Program-made: the position numbers and the translations under genes
NCBI RefSeq assembly: GCF_000383955.1
Contig: NZ_KB913013.1
Coordinates: 2,710,694 to 2,774,693, forward strand
Direction of reading: 5' to 3'
Origin: Rudanella lutea DSM 19387
GTDB lineage: Bacteria > Bacteroidota > Bacteroidia > Cytophagales > Spirosomataceae
Length of the DNA: 64,000 nt
The notes under the pieces: model-generated
The model's input: only the letters and a program-made list of their open reading frames with translations
Databases searched by the model: none
What the model was told of the DNA's origin: nothing
In this document: positions 62,385 to 64,000 of the stretch, piece after piece
Numbering within the stretch: the first letter of the stretch is position 1
How the letters are laid out: each line of letters opens with the position of its first letter

Positions 62385-62967
62385 ATTTAAAATCTACCGT
62401 TGGTGCCGACTGGGCTGCCTGGCTGGCTTCGAAGAAGCCCCGACGCTGGAACCCGAAAATACCGGCAAAAATGTTGTTCGGAAACGACCGTACCGACTGG
62501 TTATAGTCGCCTACAACCTGATTGAAATCGTTACGGGCCACCGTGATTCGGTTCTCAGTGCCTTCCAGCTGCGCCTGTAAATCAGAGAAGTTTTGCGTAG
62601 CGCGGAGTTGTGGGTAGTTTTCGGCTACCGCCAGCAGGCGCGACAATGAGCCCGACAGTTGGTCCTGCGCGGCCTGGAACTTCTGGATATTTTCGGGGGT
62701 CAACTGATCGGCATTCAGGTTAATACCGGTGGCATTGGCCCGCGCCGAAATAACGGCCTGCAACGTACTTTTTTCAAAGTTGGCAGCTCCCTGTACGGTA
62801 CGTACCAGGTTAGGAATCAGGTCGGCCCGGCGTTGGTACTGCGTCTGGACGTTACCCCAGGTTTTTTCAACGGCAGTATCTTTTTCTACAAGACCGTTGT
62901 ATGAGCTACAGCCGTACATACCTAACAGGACGAGGACAACGACGACGATAATTGTGGTTCTTGACAT
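62383..62967 (-). CDS. LemA-family lipoprotein
   Basis: A 194-residue LemA protein: hydrophobic N-terminus (IIVVVVLVLLGMYGC, lipobox-like Cys near residue 19), then NGLVEKDTAVEKTWGNVQTQYQRRADLIPNL (in parts), the family core. A long helical hairpin follows. It probably scaffolds the TPM proteins downstream. The start is ATG at 62967; the frame is open 11 codons upstream. Confidence 0.93.
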   Translation of the reverse strand: MSRTTIIVVVVLVLLGMYGCSSYNGLVEKDTAVEKTWGNVQTQYQRRADLIPNLVRTVQGAANFEKSTLQAVISARANATGINLNADQLTPENIQKFQAAQDQLSGSLSRLLAVAENYPQLRATQNFSDLQAQLEGTENRITVARNDFNQVVGDYNQSVRSFPNNIFAGIFGFQRRGFFEASQAAQSAPTVDFK

Positions 62968-63120
62968 GGTTTCTAATTTGATAAACGGGTTGATCGTCAA
63001 ATCGGGGTAAAGCTAAAAAAAATCCGATCAGTTCTGTAAGTACTATTTTTTGGGGACCGTTGTTTGAATGGATGAGCGGCCGAAAAACGCGATTAGCTCA
63101 CGAAAGGCACGAATTTATCC

Positions 63121-63160
63121 CAAAAGAACCGGGCCGGAAGATACACCTCCCGGCCCGGTT
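63121..63160 (-). terminator. Terminator of the cryptochrome gene (minus strand)
   Basis: 11-bp perfect GC-rich stem (63127-63137 with 63150-63160); reading the minus strand it is followed by CTTTT. Confidence 0.8.
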
Positions 63161-63172
63161 TGCTGTCTTACC

Positions 63173-64000
63173 TTAGCGTTTCAGCCACTTGTTGGGGTTT
63201 ACCAGCGGCATTGGGTACGTATCGCCGAGCGCGATACCGTACTGTCGTTGCTCAGGTGGGCTCAGGTTCGAGACAATATGGACCTTCGGCGCAGGGACTT
63301 TGGCCAGTTCGGGGAGCCAGTGCCTTACGTATTCGCCCCCTTCATCGTAACGGGTAGCCTGTGTGTAAATATTGAAGTACCGATCTTCGCGGGGGTCGTT
63401 GCCCACACCCGCCGTGTAGTTCCAGTTCCCCCAGTTGCTGCACGGGTCGTAGTCGACGAGCATACTCTCAAACCAGGCCGCCCCCCAGGTCCAGTCGATG
63501 CCCAGGTCTTTGACCAGAAAACTGCCCACGTTCTGCCGACCCCGGTTGCTCATGAAGCCCGTAGCGGCCAGTTCGCGCATGTTGGCGTCGATAAACGGAA
63601 TGCCTGTTTGCCCTTCGGTCCAGCGAATAAATAAATTCTGATCGTGCCGCCAGCGTTTCTGGAGGTCGTGCTTGATACCGCTCGGCTTAAAAATGCGGTC
63701 ACCGAAGCGTAGAGCCACAAACCGGAAGAAATCCCGCCAGATCAACTCGAAAATGAGCCAGTACGTCGACTGGAGCGCCAGCCGGTCGTTTTTCACGCGC
63801 TCGTCTTCGTAGCGCATCACCTCCTCGTAAATGGTTCGGGGCGACAAACAGCCGTGGGCCAACCAGGCCGAAAACTTGCTCGAATAGTCCTCGCCCAGCA
63901 ACCCGTTGCGGGTTTCTTTATAGGTCTTAATCAGGTCTTTTTCCCAGAGGTAACGTTCGAGCCGTTGCAGAGCCACGGTTTCGCCCCCCTTGAAGGCCAC
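63173..64000 (-). CDS. Cryptochrome DASH / photolyase family, C-terminal part
   Basis: The C-terminal 275 residues; the N-terminus lies beyond the window. FAD-binding-domain signatures: FKGGETVALQRLERYL, DYSSKFSAWLAHGCLSPR, LIFELIWRDFFRF, then MRELAATGFMSNRGRQNVGSFL and DYDPCSNWGNWNYTAGVGNDPRE (each cut for length). DASH proteins repair cyclobutane pyrimidine dimers in single-stranded DNA and bind FAD and a folate antenna. The enzyme/photoreceptor split cannot be made from this part. Confidence 0.94.
   Translation of the reverse strand: MAFKGGETVALQRLERYLWEKDLIKTYKETRNGLLGEDYSSKFSAWLAHGCLSPRTIYEEVMRYEDERVKNDRLALQSTYWLIFELIWRDFFRFVALRFGDRIFKPSGIKHDLQKRWRHDQNLFIRWTEGQTGIPFIDANMRELAATGFMSNRGRQNVGSFLVKDLGIDWTWGAAWFESMLVDYDPCSNWGNWNYTAGVGNDPREDRYFNIYTQATRYDEGGEYVRHWLPELAKVPAPKVHIVSNLSPPEQRQYGIALGDTYPMPLVNPNKWLKR

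Overview
The window looks like a chromosomal segment of a free-living Bacteroidota of the order Cytophagales, most like Spirosoma and its relatives. This is inferred from protein content: SusC/D-era style hybrid two-component sensor, PorT of the type IX secretion system, YpdA, SdrD_B-domain surface protein, a non-zinc S14. It is also inferred from promoters of the Bacteroidota type (TTTG, about 19 nt, TAnnTTTG) and the near absence of Shine-Dalgarno sites. Taxonomy was not computed.

Layout. 1-3.1 kb: end of a sensor kinase with its LuxR-type regulator, methylmalonyl-CoA epimerase, an A-type Fe-S carrier and an acyl-CoA thioesterase. 3.1-7.3 kb (minus): small exported proteins and priA. 7.5-16.5 kb: a 1214-residue SdrD_B surface protein, ypdA, an unknown exported protein and a divergent alpha-L-rhamnosidase. 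16.6-29.2 kb: signalling block with a hybrid two-component sensor, a nucleotide-translocase-like/HEAT/cNMP-binding fusion, two sister histidine kinases, a stand-alone receiver and a receiver-adenylyl cyclase fusion. 29.3-32.2 kb: dipeptidase, ubiE/menG and porT. 32.3-52.7 kb: tRNA-Val with a broken tandem copy, a 41-residue membrane protein, fusA, the S10-spc-alpha ribosomal protein cluster through rplQ, then carA. 52.8-55.2 kb (minus): lipoprotein and beta-barrel pair. 55.5-61 kb: eno, a DivIC/FtsB-like protein, a low-molecular-weight tyrosine phosphatase, gpmI, a lipoprotein and a YceI protein. 61-63 kb (minus): TPM-TPM-LemA operon. 63.2 kb to the end (minus): the C-terminal part of a cryptochrome DASH.

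The most striking non-gene feature is a family of at least 16 intergenic elements (about 70-150 bp each). Each has two facing arms made of degenerate tandem words with a strict period of 7 or 8 bases. The word differs from locus to locus but is shared, as reverse complement, between the two arms of the same locus. Many fill the whole gap from stop codon to start codon, including inside the essential ribosomal protein cluster, and one is translated into the signal peptide of PorT. I do not know a described element family that fits, and this is my candidate for an undescribed system.

How the parts work together: the ribosomal cluster, infA, secY, map, rpoA and fusA form the growth core, with extra promoters before rplC, rpsH and rplO. 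eno and gpmI sit together as lower glycolysis. The cyclase and the cNMP-binding fusion suggest a local cyclic-nucleotide circuit. The hybrid sensor beside the rhamnosidase suggests rhamnoside sensing, though neither link is proven by sequence alone.
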